A stretch of DNA of 64,000 bases from Strix aluco (GCF_031877795.1 NC_133939.1:6863698-6927697), one strand, 5' to 3'; counted from the stretch's first letter, positions 14,211 through 25,913 are shown. The notes: generated by a model not told the origin, from the letters alone. Program-made: numbers and translations.

Positions 14211-15921
14211 GTACCGTTGTACCTTTGTTCACAGAGCCTTTGTTGGCTCTAGGTGCTGCTGAGGACAATAGCAAAGGGAAAGAGAGGACATATTTTCTCT
14301 GGAGGTCGTCATGCACATCCTTTAATGAGCTGGAACTTGGTCTGGAGAAGTAAGAAACAATTAAATTAGAAATAAAATTGACTGTGTTTAGTGAAGATCT
14401 CAGCTTGTTGGCTGCCTTCAGCAACATTCTCTGTGAGCCTCGATCTTTCCCTGTCATGACCTGTAACTCTGCCAGTTTGGTGAGAAGTTCTGGGCATATC
14501 AGGGGGTGATGTGCCCTCTGCTTTGTGCCTGTGGAGGTCACCAGGAGGGTGAGACTGATGTGGGCTTACATAACCCAAACACTGGTAGTTTAGCCTAAAA
14601 ATAAATAGTATCTCTTCTTTACAAGTCCGGAGCTTTTGTGTTCCAACTTTTGTGTTCCTCCTCCCTCTCTAACATTGCTTCCCTGCCATGAAGTCTGAAT
14701 CTCCTGTGTGAGAGGACAGGGTATTGCTATGGAAATGAGTGAGAGCAGTACAAAGCCACTGTTAAGAGGACAAGGCAGAGCGAGGCCCCATATGGAGAAA
14801 ATCTAATTTTTAAGCACCTGTGCTGGATAAGTAACAAAGAAGCTGCTGGGAAGGGAAAACAGAGCTTGTGAACGGCACTGTGTATGCGACCCACGGCATA
14901 TCCCCCACTTGGTTAATAAGAGATTGTGACTCTTATACAGCACATGCTGGCAGTTAATCTCTCTGCCATATGGCGGCTGTGCCTGGCACCTGCTTCATCA
15001 GTGTGAGATAAGGTCAGCGTCTCCCTGTGGGCAGAGGTATTTCAGAGAATCGGTGTTACTTCAGCCTCTTTGCCACCCAGGAACCACGGCTGTTCCTGGG
15101 TACAGCACTGGGAACTGGGAAGGAGCATCTTAACTCTGGCAGTGAGGCTCCTTCCTCCCCACGGTGGGCCTTGTGCTAGTCCATGCCGTGTACAGATTGT
15201 ATCCATTCATTCACAGTCTCTCATCAAAAGACATGAATAGGAAGAGATAACATGTCTTTTCTTTCACACTGCATTTTTCCTCACTTTTCTGTATCTACTC
15301 CACTTCTAGCATGTTTCCTTCCATCTTGATACCTATATTGTCTTTGCCCCCCCAGCTTGTACAGTGCAGGCAAAAGCTTCCCAGCTGTCAGGGAGGAACT
15401 GTGGCAGCGTACAGCTGTGGCTGGGGTCCCCCTGTCTGCTGCACCACCATTAAAGCTCCTGCCTGTCTGCCTGTATATGCCAACTTGTCTATTTATCCTT
15501 TTTTCCTTCCATCTCTCTTCTGGTATTTCATTTTATCTTGCACTTCACAGTCTCCAGCCATCTGTCTCCTTTCTCATCAAATCATCCTTCAAGGAAATGC
15601 CATGCTAAGCCTCTCCTGTACTGCCTGGCTTTTTACATGAGACAAAACATGTTAAGACAGGGAAATAGCCAGATAACTTCTGCTTTTGCCTGCCTGCAGC
15701 AGTCCTTCCTAGGCGATGTTGGAAATCATTGCTGGTGAGACAGAACAGAGACAAAATTTTCAGTGCCAGCCACAACCAGAAAGACACCCAGCCTGAGATG
15801 GAAGGATGTGCTTGGGAGGTTGGTGGATGTATGTATCTCCCCCGTTTGAGAAGCTTTCTCTCAGGAGAAGGAGCTTTCTCCCTGACTTAAAGGAGGAGCT
15901 GAAGAGCCACAAATTCAGATG
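14211..15921. other. no gene seen
   Basis: No coding, RNA or repeat signal that I can support. Open frames on + around 15,311-15,640 read as low-complexity Leu/Ser/Pro sequence with no domain. Confidence 0.5.
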
Positions 15922-15982
15922 TGTATTTCTAGTTCTGCTCATGACTCTGTGATATTGAATATGGATTTAATCTCTTCTGATA
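15922..15982 (+). mobile_element. possible second MIR-like core
   Basis: A short stretch resembles the same MIR core: TTTCTAGTTCTG, then ATGACTCTGTGA, then GGATTTAATCTCTTCTG. It is shorter and more diverged than the copy at 14.1 kb, so chance similarity is possible. Confidence 0.3.
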
Positions 15983-18900
15983 GCTGCTAAATCCTCAGAT
16001 AAGAGTGATATGTTACTGTTCTTTGCCTAAAGGCCTTAGATTTCTGCAGGTAACTCGTGTTAATGCCAATGTGGTATAGCATCTGAAATTTTAGAAAGGT
16101 TCCTCCTTATAAACCGCTTCAGAAAAGAAGACTGTTATTTCAAAAATAGGCCTTATTTAGTAGGCTATTACTCCTTTTTCACAAATGCATTGTTATGAAT
16201 AGTAGATAAGCAGGAGAGATCATAAAATCTAAGAAACAATCTAGGATGGCTTCTCTTGGTGTCCTGTGAATCTGTCCATAAATGACCATGTAAAGTAGCA
16301 ATTGTTTGCTATAAATCCCTGGTCATACCTGCAACTTATCACATGAAATCATGTTGGTGGATGAATCATGCAGGTCCTTTCAGCATGAAAGAGGCACTGT
16401 GGCAGAGGAGGAAAACATGTCTTGCTTTGCCTTGCCAGGCTCAGGAAATGAAAATGGGTGAGTTCTGCTGGCTGCCACATGCAGCAGTCAGGGCCAAGCA
16501 GCGAGCTGCAGGAAAGTAGGTGATGTCTGAAACATATAGGCACTTTTTTTTTTCTCTTCTCAGGTTGTGTTACTTCTCTAACCTTTTGTTGAAATGTTTG
16601 TCAAATATTCAAAAATTCTGTTCTTCTGACATCCAGCTTAATTCTCAGTATTGCACCTGCAAGACAGATTTGGTACAAAATTTACCTTGGCTTTGTGGTC
16701 ACCAAGGCCTGATGGTATTTGGAATTAGAAAAAGTGATTCAGGGATTTAATGCTGAGTCCTCCCAGTCTCTCTTTCTCAATGTTCTCTCTTTTGTTTGGG
16801 AGCCTGATCAAAATGTCATCAAACCAGCACTTTCTAATCTCTGTTTTCTTTTGCTTCAGGTTTCATTTGACCTTTAAAATCATTGCAATCTGAGCTTAGT
16901 TTTCACACCCATTTCTTTACTTCCTTGACTTTAGTAATTGCTATGGCTGATTTCTGAACTTTGTACAGTTACAAGAGCAATGTGTATATCTGTTATCTAT
17001 AGCAAATAACAAGCAAGGTGCTGAACAATAGTTCTGGAGCCAAGTGGAGACAGGTAGCTGAGGCACGGAGACTAGGACAATAAGACTAGGACAGCCAAGC
17101 TGTACCTCTCCCCTGCGGGTCATGACCCTGAAGAGGCTTGCAGAAAAGTTTAGAAGAAATCTTAAAGGTTTAGAAAAAAGTTGTGTTTTAATTGACTTTC
17201 TGTTTAAAGGAGAAGAAAAAGGGAAAGCTCAACAAGAAAAACAGTACAGTTGAACTGTTCTGGTTGCTTGTTTTTTTCACTGACAGCAGCTCATTTCCCC
17301 AGAGTGAGAATACAGATACAGGCAGGAAATAATTATGGCTGGTTCTCTGCCTTGCTGGAAGGAGCTGACGTGCTCATGGGCACTTGGCTATTCATGGCTG
17401 GGAGAGCCTCACCAGCAAGTGAGATGCCTTCTGGACCTAGATAAACCCAGAAGGGGGACATTCATGGAAGGAAGTTGAAGAAACTGCAATCGCACATGAA
17501 GTCTCCTGAGATCAAGGCTCTGTACTAAACATGGTTGGAAATATCCCCATGAAACAACATTCCAGTGAAAACGTTGATTTGTTGGACCCAACTGTCTCAT
17601 CCAAAACACTTCTGTTCAAGGTGCTGTGGTGAACTCCAAGGCAGCCTTTCTACACTGCTCTCCCTGGGCTCCTGGCCAGGCAGGTCTGTCTCTAGGGCAG
17701 ACCCAAAGCACAGTATCATTTTCTAGGCTAGGACCTGGTGAGTGATGCTGGAACAGGCATCCACATTGAAGACTCCATGCTGATACTGGGACAGTGACCT
17801 GATGGCACCCAGGGAACCTCAGAGGTGAATGTGAGCATGCAATTTAGTCCCACACTTCCTCTGGATATCCCCTCCTAACACAATCTCTTGGGATGAAGGG
17901 CTGGGGAAATCTTAGCATTATTCCGGTTGGCTTCCCTTTCTTGTATGGTGCTTCCCTGTCATGGCAGCAGTGTGCTTGTTGAGTCGGTTAGACTAAACCC
18001 TTGTGAAATAGGAAGCTTCCCTATGTGTGTGCACAGTTAAGTCCATGCCAACTACTGTAAGACCTTTTCTGACCTTTTCTGTTCAATTTGACAATACCTG
18101 TTTGTAGTCAGTAACAGCGTATAATGTAGTACAGTCTTTGCCGGATTTACAACGTTCAGTATGGCTGAATACATGCTTTCTTAGATCTCCCAAACTCAAC
18201 AGATAAGATAACTAAGCTTTCAGTGGAATGTTAACTGAAGCAGAAATGAGTAAAGTAATTAACAGTGCATGATGCAGTTTGAGAATCAATACAGACCGTA
18301 TTGAGCCAGAATAAGAGCCAGAAGAGGGGCTACTAATACTGTAGGTCTGAAATCAGCAAGGTATGTAAAAAGTGCATCCACCTAACATAAATTTACCAGA
18401 AAGCATTTTAAAAAATCAATAACTAAAGCATAAAGGTTGCGTTTACAGGAAATTGCAGGTGAATCATTCAGGTTGGCACCACAAAATATTGAACGCTGAG
18501 ATGCAATGGCAAGGAGCTGACTTAAGTTCAGCACCCTCAGGAGTGGTATTCAGAACTGCCAGCCCCTTGCAAATGGTTCAGATGTGGAAATGCCTCCTAA
18601 GCTCAAGAAAATGAAAGGAGGCAACAACCAGATATTCTGCAGAGCCACCTGTATATCAGTGTGCCAAAACATCAACCTTTCACGATATTAAATCTAGCAG
18701 AACTATACTGAGCAGTTATAAGCCCCTGTGGAAATCTGAGGGGAGTGGCTTTGGCTGGACTTGCCCAGGTCTGATGGGGTTGAATCTGTCTTCCAGTTAT
18801 TTGCTGTTTTCCATTTTTGTAAAACTAAAGCCTGCCTGCGTTCCTAAGACTTTTACAGTAGAACAATTAAAGCTGAACAAGCTCATGCCATAGGGCTTAC

Positions 18901-19326
18901 TCTGCCATCCGTAGGCTGTAGCAGATGAATAGTTGAGCACAGGATGAGCAAGGCTGTGAACCTGTGATGTCTCATGGGCTCTGCGCTACTCTTTGCATGT
19001 GGGCTAAATGGGAGAGTCATGAGCTACTTTGCATTTGTCATGAGGATCTCGGCTGCGAGTGAACCTGCAGTCAGCTACTGCAGAATAATCAGCAAGTTCA
19101 TACCTTTGCTTACCTTTCACATTATTTACCTTATATTATTCAATTTTACACTTTCATGGCCATAGAAGTTGGATTTTTAAAAGGTGGTTCAGCTGAAGGT
19201 TTCTAGAGTTGTTACCCTTTTAAAGGCAGAGGAAGTAGGCAGAGCAAGAGACACCCTTGGCTTAACTGCAAGCTTTTGAGTCTGCTCAAAACCAAAAGAG
19301 AAGCATACCAGTGATGGGAAAACAAA
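15983..19326. other. no gene seen
   Basis: No supported gene or repeat. Short open frames on both strands lack domains or splice context. Confidence 0.5.
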
Positions 19327-19779
19327 GGAGTATCCATTGAGAACTACAAGGGCATTGCCAGGGTGTGCAGAGATGCAAATAGAAAAGCAAAAGCTCAACT
19401 CAAACTGAAATTGGCTAGAGATGACAAAAACTACAAGAAAGGGTTCTTCAGGTACATAAACAACAAGCAGAAACAGAAGGAAAATGTCCTACTGTTAAAC
19501 AGGAGAGGTGAACTAGTCACTAACAACGCTGAAAAGGCAGAGGTTCTCAATACTTTCTTAACCTCTGTATTTACCAGCACTGTTGGACCCCAGGCCTTGG
19601 GAACAAAAATCCAGGTCGATGGAAACACAGACCCATCATCAGTGGAGGAAGAGTCAGTATGAGAAGTATTACAGGAGCTTCACCCCTACAGATCGATAGG
19701 CCCTGACATTATCCACCCGAGGGTGTTAAGAGAGCTGGCTGACATCATTGCAAGGCTGCTCTCCATAATCTTTGAGAAG

Positions 19780-19853
19780 TCATGGAGTTTGGGAGACATC
19801 CCAGAAGACTGGAAGATCATGGAGATTGGGAGACATCCCAGAAGACTGGAAGA
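19780..19853 (+). repeat. 37-bp tandem duplication inside the CR1
   Basis: Two adjacent 37-base copies (19,780-19,816 and 19,817-19,853) differ at one base (TTTGGG versus ATTGGG). Because 37 is not a multiple of three, the duplication shifts the RT reading frame. It is not part of the CR1 consensus as I know it. Confidence 0.85.
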
Positions 19854-20753
19854 AGGCTAATGTCACTCCCATCTACAAGAAGGGCTTAAATGAGGATCCG
19901 GGAAATTATAGGCCCATCAGGCTTACTTCAGTCCCTGGAATGTTATGAAATGAAACCTCCTGGGGGCTGTCATAAGTCACATGAAGCATGTGATTGGGAA
20001 CAGCCAGTACAAATCCACCAAGGACAAATCGTGTTTGACAAACTTGATGGCCTTCTCCAACCAAGTAACCTGCTCGGTTGATGTGGGGCGAGCGGTGGAC
20101 ATTGTCTACCTGGATTTCTCCAAGGTGTTCAGTTTGGTTTCCCACAGCCTCCTCCTAGAGAACCTGATGCGTTACAGTCTAGACAAGGGGTCTGTGAGTG
20201 GGTGGGGAACTGGCTGACAGGCTGCACCCAGAGGGTGGTGGGAAATGGCTCCTTTTCAAACTGGCAACCTGTCACAAGTGGGGTCCCCCATTTGTGATAT
20301 TGGGCCCAACGCTGTTTAATATCTTCATAAAGGATCTGGATGATGGGATCAAGTGTACCCTGATGATGTTTGCTGATGGTACCGAACTGAGTGGGGAAGT
20401 GGACACTCCGGAAGAGAGAGCCACCCTGCAGGAAAACCTGGATAGGCTGGAAGAGTGGAATAACAAGAACCTCATGAAGCTCAACAAGGACAAGTGTAAG
20501 GTCTTGCACCTGGGAAAACATAATCCAGGAGAGCAGCACAGGCTGGGATCTACCTGGCTAGGAACAGCTCGGCAGAAAGGGCCCTGGGGGTCCTGGTGAA
20601 CAAGCAGCTTGATGTGACTGAACAGTGAGCTGCAGTGGCAAAGAAAGCCAACGGGGTGCTGGATTGCATCAACAAGGGCATCACCGGCAGAGATAAAGAA
20701 GTCATTATCCCACTCTACCCAGTGCTTGTAAGGCCACACCTGGAATCCTGTGT

Positions 20754-20758
20754 TCAGT
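20754..20758. repeat. left target-site duplication of the solo LTR
   Basis: TCAGT, identical to 21,770-21,774. Removing the LTR and one copy restores an uninterrupted CR1 sequence (TGTTCAGTTTTGGTTCC), which confirms the insertion boundaries. Confidence 0.85.
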
Positions 20759-21769
20759 TGTGTTGGGTTTGTGTGTGGTGGAGTTTTGGTAGCAGGGTAG
20801 GGGCTACAACAGTGGCTCCTGTGAGAAGCTGCTAGAAGCTCCCCTGGCTCCAAGTTGGACCTGCCTCTGGTCAAGGCTGAGCCAATTAGCAACAGTGGTA
20901 GCGCCTCTGTGATAACATATTTAAGAGGGGAAGAACATTCTGGGAAAGGGGGAGCAGAGGAGAGGACTGATATGAGAGGAATACCTATGAAGATTCCAAG
21001 GTCAGTGGAGAAGTGGGGAGTGGGAAGTGCACCGGAGCAGAGACCCCCCTGCAGCCCGTGGTGAGAGGACAGGCTGTGCCCTGCACCCATGGAGGTCACC
21101 GGGGGAGCAGATGCCAACCTGCAGCCCGTGGGGGATCCCACACCGGAGCAGGGGGCTGTGACCAAAGAAGGCCGGGACTCTGAGGGCAGCCCACGTTGGA
21201 GCAGTCTGGTGCTGGGAGGGCTGCACCCCATGGCAGGGACCTATGCTCGAACAGTTAGTGAAAAATTTCAGCTCTGTGGGAAGGACTCAAGTCCGTGGAA
21301 GACTGTCTCCCACGAGGGGAACCCACGCTGGAGCAGGAAAAGAGTGTGAGAAGTCATTCCCCTGAGGAGGAAGGAGCAGAAGAAACAATGGGTGATGAAC
21401 TGACCACAACCCCATCCTCCTGTGCTGCTGGGGGGGCTGGAAGTAGAGAAATCAAGAACAAAGCTGAGCCTGGGAAGAAGGGAGGGGTGGGGGGAAGGTG
21501 TTTTTAAGATGTGGTTGTATTTCTCACTGTCCTACTCTGATTTGATTGGTAAATTAGTAGTGGTGGTGGTGTTCAAATTAAATTGATGTCTTTTTCACGA
21601 GACGAGTCTGTCTTTTGCCCGTGACCATAATTGATGAGCCATCCCTCCCTGTCCTCATCTTGGTCACTGAGCCTTTTGTCATGTTTTTTTCCTCCCCATC
21701 CCACTGAGGGGGAGGAGTGAGTGAGCGGCCGTGTGGTGCTTAGTTGCTGGCTGGGCCTAAACCATGACA
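20759..21769 (+). mobile_element. solo LTR of an avian endogenous retrovirus (ERVL-like)
   Basis: A 1,011-base insertion interrupts the CR1. It starts TGTGTTGGG and ends CCATGACA, giving the TG...CA ends of an LTR. The identical 5-mer TCAGT flanks it (20,754-20,758 and 21,770-21,774) as a target-site duplication. Inside are a TATA-like ATATTTAAGAG near 20,917 and an ATTAAA poly(A)-like signal at 21,577-21,582. No gag, pol or env sequence is present, so the internal part was lost, most likely by LTR-LTR recombination. The 5-bp duplication and overall sequence style fit bird ERVL-type LTRs; the family name is from memory and unchecked. Confidence 0.85.
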
Positions 21770-22242
21770 TCAGTTTTGGTTCCCTCTATGCAAAAAGATG
21801 CGGACAAGCTGGAGAGAGTCCAGAGAAGGGCCCCAAAGATGATCAAAGACTAGGAAACCTGACATATGAGGAAAGGCTGAGAGAACTGGGTTTGTTCAGC
21901 CTTGAGAGGAGAAGGCTTAGGGGAGACCTTATCACCATGTTCCGGTATTTAAAGGGAGGCTACAAAGGAGATGGAGACTGCCTTTTTACAAGGAGGCACA
22001 CGGAAAAGACAAGGGGTAATGGGTACAAGTTACTCCTGGGAAGTTTCCAATTGGACACAAGAGGAAAATTTTTCACAATGAGAACAATCAGACACTGGAA
22101 TAATCTCCCCAACGTTGGGCACTTTTAAGATGCAGCTGTACAGGGTGCCAGGCCTCTTGTCTAGACCATGCTTTTGCCAAGAAAGTTTGGACCAGATGAT
22201 CCTCGAGGTCCCTTCCAACCTGATATTCTATGATTCTGTGAC
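21770..22242 (+). mobile_element. CR1 LINE, 3' part after the LTR insertion
   Basis: The same CR1 resumes immediately after the LTR. Fragments of the ORF2 C-terminal region are readable (TYEERLRELGLFSLERRRLR near 21,860-21,930, then a GDLI block and RGNGYKL). The CR1 3' UTR follows, with the hallmark CCCTTCCAACC and an octamer-type tail (ATTCTATGATTCTGTGA) at the end. The frame stops at the end of the coding remnant. It is a fossil with no intact protein. Confidence 0.9.
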
Positions 22243-24209
22243 TCTTTTGCTTTGCACTTTTCAGCAGTGAGGATGTCAGTGTTTGTTACCCTCCCAGATG
22301 TAGCTGGGATTTCTAGCTCAAGATAACTAGCTCTTTTATCCAAGAGGATGGAATAGCTCTGCTATAAGAATCATGTTTTCAGGCAGCAGAAGAAAAACAA
22401 TTAGACTGAAAAAAAAAAAAGAACTATTTGTTAATTGAAGAACTATATATAAACAACTAGCCCTTGAGATATATATTTGCAGAATTACACTGCTGTATAA
22501 CATCACTCTGTGAAATACTTGGCTGCATTAGACACTCCTAAAAAGGCCAGCAGATCATTGTATATTGTATTTGCATTTATTTTTCTATCAGCCAAAAGCG
22601 TGCAGCTAAGATGACAATGAACTTTTTTGCTTGTTCACATTTAATCCTAACCACTTGGTGGAAAATACAGTTTTGATTTTATATGGAGATGAGAGAATCT
22701 GCCCATTAATAGGACAGTCTTGAAATGCCATGAGCTGGGAGCTGCCATAACTGTGTTGTGACTCATTGACAGATGCTGAGCACGATCCTGAAGCTAAATG
22801 TATAATTGCATCAATATTGTTCACACACTTTTCAGTGGATGCAGGATTGAATGAGCAAAAATAATCACCTTGTTTGCCTACCCAGGCACCATAGCAACTG
22901 AAATGCTGTTCTTAAAATTATCATTGTTTTTTCCTCCCTTTGTTCCATATGGCATAGCCTGTCAAACTGTCTTAACATACAGTTCCATGGATGCCAACTA
23001 TCAGTGTGTAAGGAAATGAGAAGTGCACAAGATTTGATGATTGATGCTGAGTTTCATAAGCTGTCTGCTTTGTTACTTGGCATGCCCTGAGACAGCATGT
23101 CCATGGCACAGCATGACCTTCTGCAAGGTGAGACTGGGCACTGTCTCCCGCAGATGGAAGCACTCTGCATTGCTATATGCTGGTAGTGCTGGGGAAATAA
23201 TGAATACAATAATGCTATGTTAAGTAAGGAGTCACATTCCCTCTGCTCTTGTAGCACCAGTAGTAGAATATATATTACTTGAGAGGAGAAGGAAGATCAT
23301 ACTTGAAACAATAGTTAAAGATTTGACCATGCTGGTGAACGTGGGAGGTCCTGGTAGACTTGCCAAGACTGCTAAAAAGGTTGTCTGAACTTAGACATTT
23401 TTATTTTTAGGCACCTAAGTAAATAATATAAAACAGTTGAGCAGCCAGCAGATTTCATTGACTACTTATTTTGACTATTTTATTAGACTTTTGGTTTGTG
23501 CACACACTATTTTTCAAATACTGGGAGTAATCCTTTGATGTTTACCATTACTTAAAAAGCTCCAGGATACCCCTGCACCACCAGTGAGAAGAGCAACTAG
23601 AGCTGGGAGTTGACAAAGCTGCATATTCTGCAGATCTCTTGTCTTTGCTACTTATGCCCTGCGTAAACAGCAAAGTAAAGTGATGTCATAGCAGCGGTGT
23701 GCTGCTTTGTGCGGTGTACACAGGGGTAAGCAACTGCAGAAGGTGTAGGCCATGAATAAAATAGTGCTGCTATGCCCACTTTGCATCATGGAAGATGATG
23801 AACAACTGCATCAATACAGTCTTTTTGCCTAAAAGTAAAGCTTTATTAGCCAGTGTTAAGACTATTAAAATACCAGCTTTTCTTCTGATCAGACTGTGCC
23901 TGCAAGAACTTGAAGAGTTCCTTCTTTGCAGTCCAGATCCTCCACAATTCTTTCATTGCACCCCCAGCTCTGACACTGAGAACTGATAGTAAAAGCAGTG
24001 CAGTGCAGCAGCAGCAGCAGCATGCTGGCCAGCAAGCCAAGAATTGGTCTCCAGATGGACATTGGAAATGCCAAGTCTGTGTAGGGTATGCTGGTACATT
24101 ATAGTGTATGTCACTCATCCCAGACAATTCACAGATTGACTGTAAATTTGTGATAGATGAGAATTCAGTATTTATATACCATGCATTAAAAAAGGCAGGG
24201 GAAGGCTTA
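22243..24209. other. no gene seen
   Basis: Intergenic sequence between the CR1 and the receptor gene. It contains a short CAG run near 24,006-24,022. Open frames reading through that run give poly-Gln or poly-Leu and are not genes. Confidence 0.5.
24006..24022 (+). repeat. short (GCA)n run
   Basis: Nearly six uninterrupted GCA units. It is too short to be a notable microsatellite but creates spurious homopolymer peptides in the surrounding frames. Confidence 0.8.
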
Positions 24210-24285
24210 TCATCTATAAATAATACGATTTTATTCACTGAAGCAAAGATGTTTGTCATCTATAAATAAGATAATTTCATTCACT
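24210..24285 (+). repeat. 46-bp-period tandem duplication upstream of GPR148
   Basis: A 30-base block beginning TCATCTATAAATAA and ending TTCATTCACT/TTATTCACT occurs at 24,210-24,239 and again at 24,256-24,285, with a few substitutions. It lies about 570 bases upstream of the GPR148 start codon. Confidence 0.75.
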
Positions 24286-24854
24286 AGAGCCATTGTGATA
24301 CAATTTTACGAGGAGATTGAGAGACATTTTTATTGATCACTTCAAATCAATTGTGTTGTTGCATACAAATTGGTACAAAACATCACCCAATCACATTTAT
24401 GACTCTCTTACATCAGTACACGTGGAATGTTGTTCTGTATCATCGTATATTTGTTTAATCAAGCTAATATTTCATCTGCCTCATTGGACTGATAATGTGA
24501 CGAGAACAAACTCAAATTACTGAAAGTGATCAACCCATTCATTTCTGATCAAAGAGCTAGCTGAGGGATTTAGACTTTTTTTAAACCACACAAAGATTCA
24601 TTCTCTTTTCTAAGCATTAGATTTTGCAGGAAGAAAAGAAAATCTCCACTTTAGGCAAAAACATCTTTTGGCACCACAGAATTCACTTACAAGTTTCAAC
24701 TTTCTGTCCTTGAGAAGAGCTGGTAGAATTGGCTACAGGAATCAGTTTGCTTCTATGGGCTTTTTGCATCCTCTGCTGCCTTTGCCTTTCTGAGGACTTA
24801 GTATAGAAGATCTTGCCTTCTCCAAGTCCGACAATCATCCCAAAGCCCTAAGGA

Positions 24855-25913
24855 ATGGAGCTCTCTGGCTGTACTTTAGTAAAAAGAGCGAATACATCTG
24901 TATACCACCACAGGGAGACAGAGTTCAACAGTTCCTCAAATTTGGATGACACTTCTTTGCACTATTTGCTGGAGGAATGGTCTCTCAACCCATCAGGCAT
25001 AAACATGAAGATGTTTTTAATCCCTCCAGTTGTCTGCCTCGTGGCAGGTGTCCTCATCATTCCTACCATCTTGTTTGTGATCTTCTCTAGGTTTAGCATC
25101 CGTCAGGAAACAAGGTACATGCTGCTGGGAAATGCTCTGCTTTCTGATCTCATCTACCTGTTGTTCTACACCCTGTCAGCTGCTCTCAATGCAGCACATG
25201 TACATCTCCCAAAGGAAGCTTGTGTCCTCCTATTATTTTTGCTGGCAGTGGCTTACTGTGGAGGATTGTTCACAGCTGCTGCAATAGTCTTGGACACATA
25301 CATAGCTATTTTGTTTCCTTTGCGCTACATTGCTATTTTGCCTCCTTCACGAACTAGAAAAATTATTGTGTTACTATGGATGTGTTCTGGGGCTTTCCCT
25401 GGGATTTTCTTCTTGGTGCTATCGAGCACTCACAGCTTTGTGCCATGTGTCCTGGAAATGTGCTCGGTTCCAGTAATACTAATATTAACTTTGAATGGGA
25501 CAGATGCTGTGAAACTCTGTTTCTGGCTTTCTAACACGGTTATCTTTCTCTGCCTGTGTCTAATATTTTGTTGCTATGCTATTCTGTATTTTAAAACCAA
25601 ACAATCAGGTATATGGGAGAGCATCTGCTCCAGAGCCAGCGTAACATTCTTAATGCACAACACTGTGTTATTTTTTTATTTCTTTCCACTCTTGGCCCTT
25701 TTTATAGAATCATTCTTGTGCATTAATGTTGTCATCAGACTGCAGACAGGAATCTGGGTCTCCCTGACAGTCTGCAATGTCCTGATGATTCTGCCTAAAG
25801 TTTTGTTCCCTTTTCTATATGGGCTTCGATACAGAGAGATCTCAGCATCTCTCAAATCCATTGTCAGAAGGAAGCATCTTCACCTGGTGTCACCTGCTCC
25901 ATCACCATCCTGA
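24855..25913 (+). CDS. GPR148: probable G-protein coupled receptor 148
   Basis: An intact 352-residue, single-exon class A seven-helix receptor at the plasma membrane; the human orphan GPR148 is also intronless and about 347 residues. The N-terminus has N-glycosylation sequons at N13 and N25. Helices fall roughly at 54-78, 88-112, 124-152, 169-191, 219-246, 261-287 and 300-324. Family-specific stretches include RQETRYMLLGNALLSDL (residues 83-99), KQSGIWESICSRA and VLMILPK. D98 fits the TM2 aspartate. C123 and an ECL2 cysteine (C198 or C203) fit the usual disulfide. The DRY motif is DTY (147-149) and NPxxY is FPFLY (318-322), both degenerate, as they are in mammalian GPR148. The ATG has G at -3 and +4 and gives the expected length. 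Ligand and coupling are unknown. The closest alternative would be a related orphan receptor, but the TM2, TM5-6 linker and TM7 stretches favour GPR148. Confidence 0.88.
   Translation: MELSGCTLVKRANTSVYHHRETEFNSSSNLDDTSLHYLLEEWSLNPSGINMKMFLIPPVVCLVAGVLIIPTILFVIFSRFSIRQETRYMLLGNALLSDLIYLLFYTLSAALNAAHVHLPKEACVLLLFLLAVAYCGGLFTAAAIVLDTYIAILFPLRYIAILPPSRTRKIIVLLWMCSGAFPGIFFLVLSSTHSFVPCVLEMCSVPVILILTLNGTDAVKLCFWLSNTVIFLCLCLIFCCYAILYFKTKQSGIWESICSRASVTFLMHNTVLFFYFFPLLALFIESFLCINVVIRLQTGIWVSLTVCNVLMILPKVLFPFLYGLRYREISASLKSIVRRKHLHLVSPAPSPS

Larger units (their letters stand above)
19327..20758 (+). mobile_element. CR1 LINE, 5' part (reverse transcriptase region, dead)
   Basis: This is the 3' two thirds of a CR1 (chicken repeat 1) non-LTR retrotransposon in sense orientation. 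Its translated fragments follow the CR1 ORF2 order. First comes the linker upstream of RT (FFRYINNKQKQKENV), then an RT block around 19,680-19,900 (GPDIIHPRVL, then YKKGLNEDPGNYRP), then VYLDFSKVF near 20,100. The catalytic block near 20,370 reads FADGTELSG where active CR1 has FADD, so one catalytic Asp is lost. The frame is broken by stops, shifts and a 37-bp tandem duplication at 19,780-19,853. The left end is approximate, as 5' truncation is normal for CR1. The element continues after the inserted LTR at 21,770. Confidence 0.9.

Noticed and set aside
14113-14541. 142-codon open frame on -
   Set aside because: It begins in unique sequence and overlaps the MIR-like remnant antisense. No domain, splice context or codon pattern supports it.
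20272-21231. 319-codon open frame on -, the longest frame there
   Set aside because: It runs antisense across the junction between CR1 and the inserted LTR, so no ancestral gene could have had this structure. Its length comes from GC-rich LTR modules.
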